Positions 5,068-5,332 of a stretch of DNA of 5,332 nt are shown here, in pieces (positions within the stretch are counted from its first letter, which is position 1; each line of letters opens with the position of its first letter). A program made the translations under genes and the position numbers. Below the pieces are notes generated by a model. It saw only the letters and a program-made list of their open reading frames with translations. It was not told the origin of the DNA and made no database searches. The DNA is from Mesoaciditoga sp964503355. GTDB lineage: Bacteria; Thermotogota; Thermotogae; Mesoaciditogales; Mesoaciditogaceae. The stretch is from NCBI GenBank assembly GCA_964503355.1, contig CAZCZS010000097.1, positions 1 through 5,332 of the forward strand, given 5' to 3'.

Positions 5068-5332
5068 CCTCTCGCCTCCAAAAATTCATTTCAACTATCA
5101 CACCTTTTTGTGGTTCTGAAAGGATCATCAACTTGTCGGAACACTTTCTCATGTTCGGCAAGCCCATTCCCGCTCCAAAGCCTATCTCCCTTACGTAATC
5201 TGGTGCTGTTGAAAAGCCCTCTTGCATCGCCATTTTCACGTTTTCTATACCTTTACCGTTGTCTTCCACCCTTACGGTTACGTAATAGGGTTCTACGTAC
5301 GCTTTGATGATTCCGAAAGCACCAGAATGAAT
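5054..5332 (-). CDS. RsbW-like ATP-binding protein (anti-sigma factor/serine kinase type), C-terminal part only
   Basis: The right window edge cuts this gene: the minus-strand frame is open from 5332 to the TGA at 5054-5056, giving the last 92 residues. They contain the ATP-binding signatures of the RsbW/SpoIIAB-type GHKL fold: VEDNGKGI (22-29 of the visible part), GFGAGMGLPNMRKCSD (51-66) and a final GVIVEM strand (77-82). In known members the protein is a serine kinase that controls an anti-anti-sigma partner. Homologues beside hydrogenase genes appear to have a different, unknown role. An apparent start at GTG 5269 would cut the fold in half and remove the N-box, so the true start lies outside the window. 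It overlaps the DRTGG gene by 14 bases and is the most upstream visible gene of the operon. The visible part cannot show which partner it binds. Confidence 0.85.
   Translation of the reverse strand: MHSGAFGIIKAYVEPYYVTVRVEDNGKGIENVKMAMQEGFSTAPDYVREIGFGAGMGLPNMRKCSDKLMILSEPQKGVIVEMNFWRREDENL
5075..5079 (-). promoter_or_regulatory. Ribosome binding site of the DRTGG gene
   Basis: GGAGG on the minus strand, 7 bases before ATG 5067, placed inside the end of the RsbW-like gene. It supports the ATG 5067 start. Confidence 0.75.

Noticed and set aside
905..5307. Several plus-strand ORFs of 65-125 residues opposite the operon
   Set aside because: All are antisense to well-supported minus-strand genes, show no domains and have no ribosome binding sites.

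Overview
The window is a bacterial chromosome segment with moderate GC (roughly 40-45% by eye), strong GGAGG-type ribosome binding sites and tightly overlapping genes. The gene content is that of an anaerobic fermenter with an electron-bifurcating [FeFe]-hydrogenase-type flavoenzyme. The style and gene families fit the Thermotogota (Thermotogales) best, with anaerobic Firmicutes as the alternative. There is no rRNA or other marker here to settle this.

Layout from left to right. Positions 1-339 hold no convincing gene. They contain a degenerate direct repeat (33-124), a nested palindromic REP-like element (115-188) and a small hairpin followed by a T-rich tract (209-243). An extended -10 promoter (317-345) then leads into a short plus-strand gene (383-745) for an AhpD-like carboxymuconolactone decarboxylase family protein. 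A 12-bp perfect hairpin (761-790) lies between this gene and the next one, which points toward it, and looks like a shared two-way terminator.

The rest of the window (803-5332) is one minus-strand operon. In transcription order it encodes: the end of an RsbW-like ATP-binding protein (cut by the right window edge), a stand-alone DRTGG-domain protein, a PHP-domain phosphoesterase, a single-domain histidine-kinase-type ATPase, a NuoE/HydC-like [2Fe-2S] protein, an HndB-like small thioredoxin-fold ferredoxin, and a NuoF/HydB/HndC flavoprotein. Neighbouring genes overlap by 4-20 bases, except for one 14-base gap before hydB.

The last three genes form the NAD(P)H/FMN side of a multimeric [FeFe] hydrogenase (HydBC; HndABC in Desulfovibrio naming). 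The first four look like an uncharacterised signalling cassette: two GHKL ATPases, a possible nucleotide-binding domain and a metal phosphoesterase. It is probably made together with the flavoenzyme and may control it. The catalytic subunit HydA/HndD, which I would expect directly after hydB, is absent: the operon ends in the terminator. Either hydA lies elsewhere or this diaphorase module serves another partner. This missing subunit and the signalling cassette are the two most interesting points in the window.
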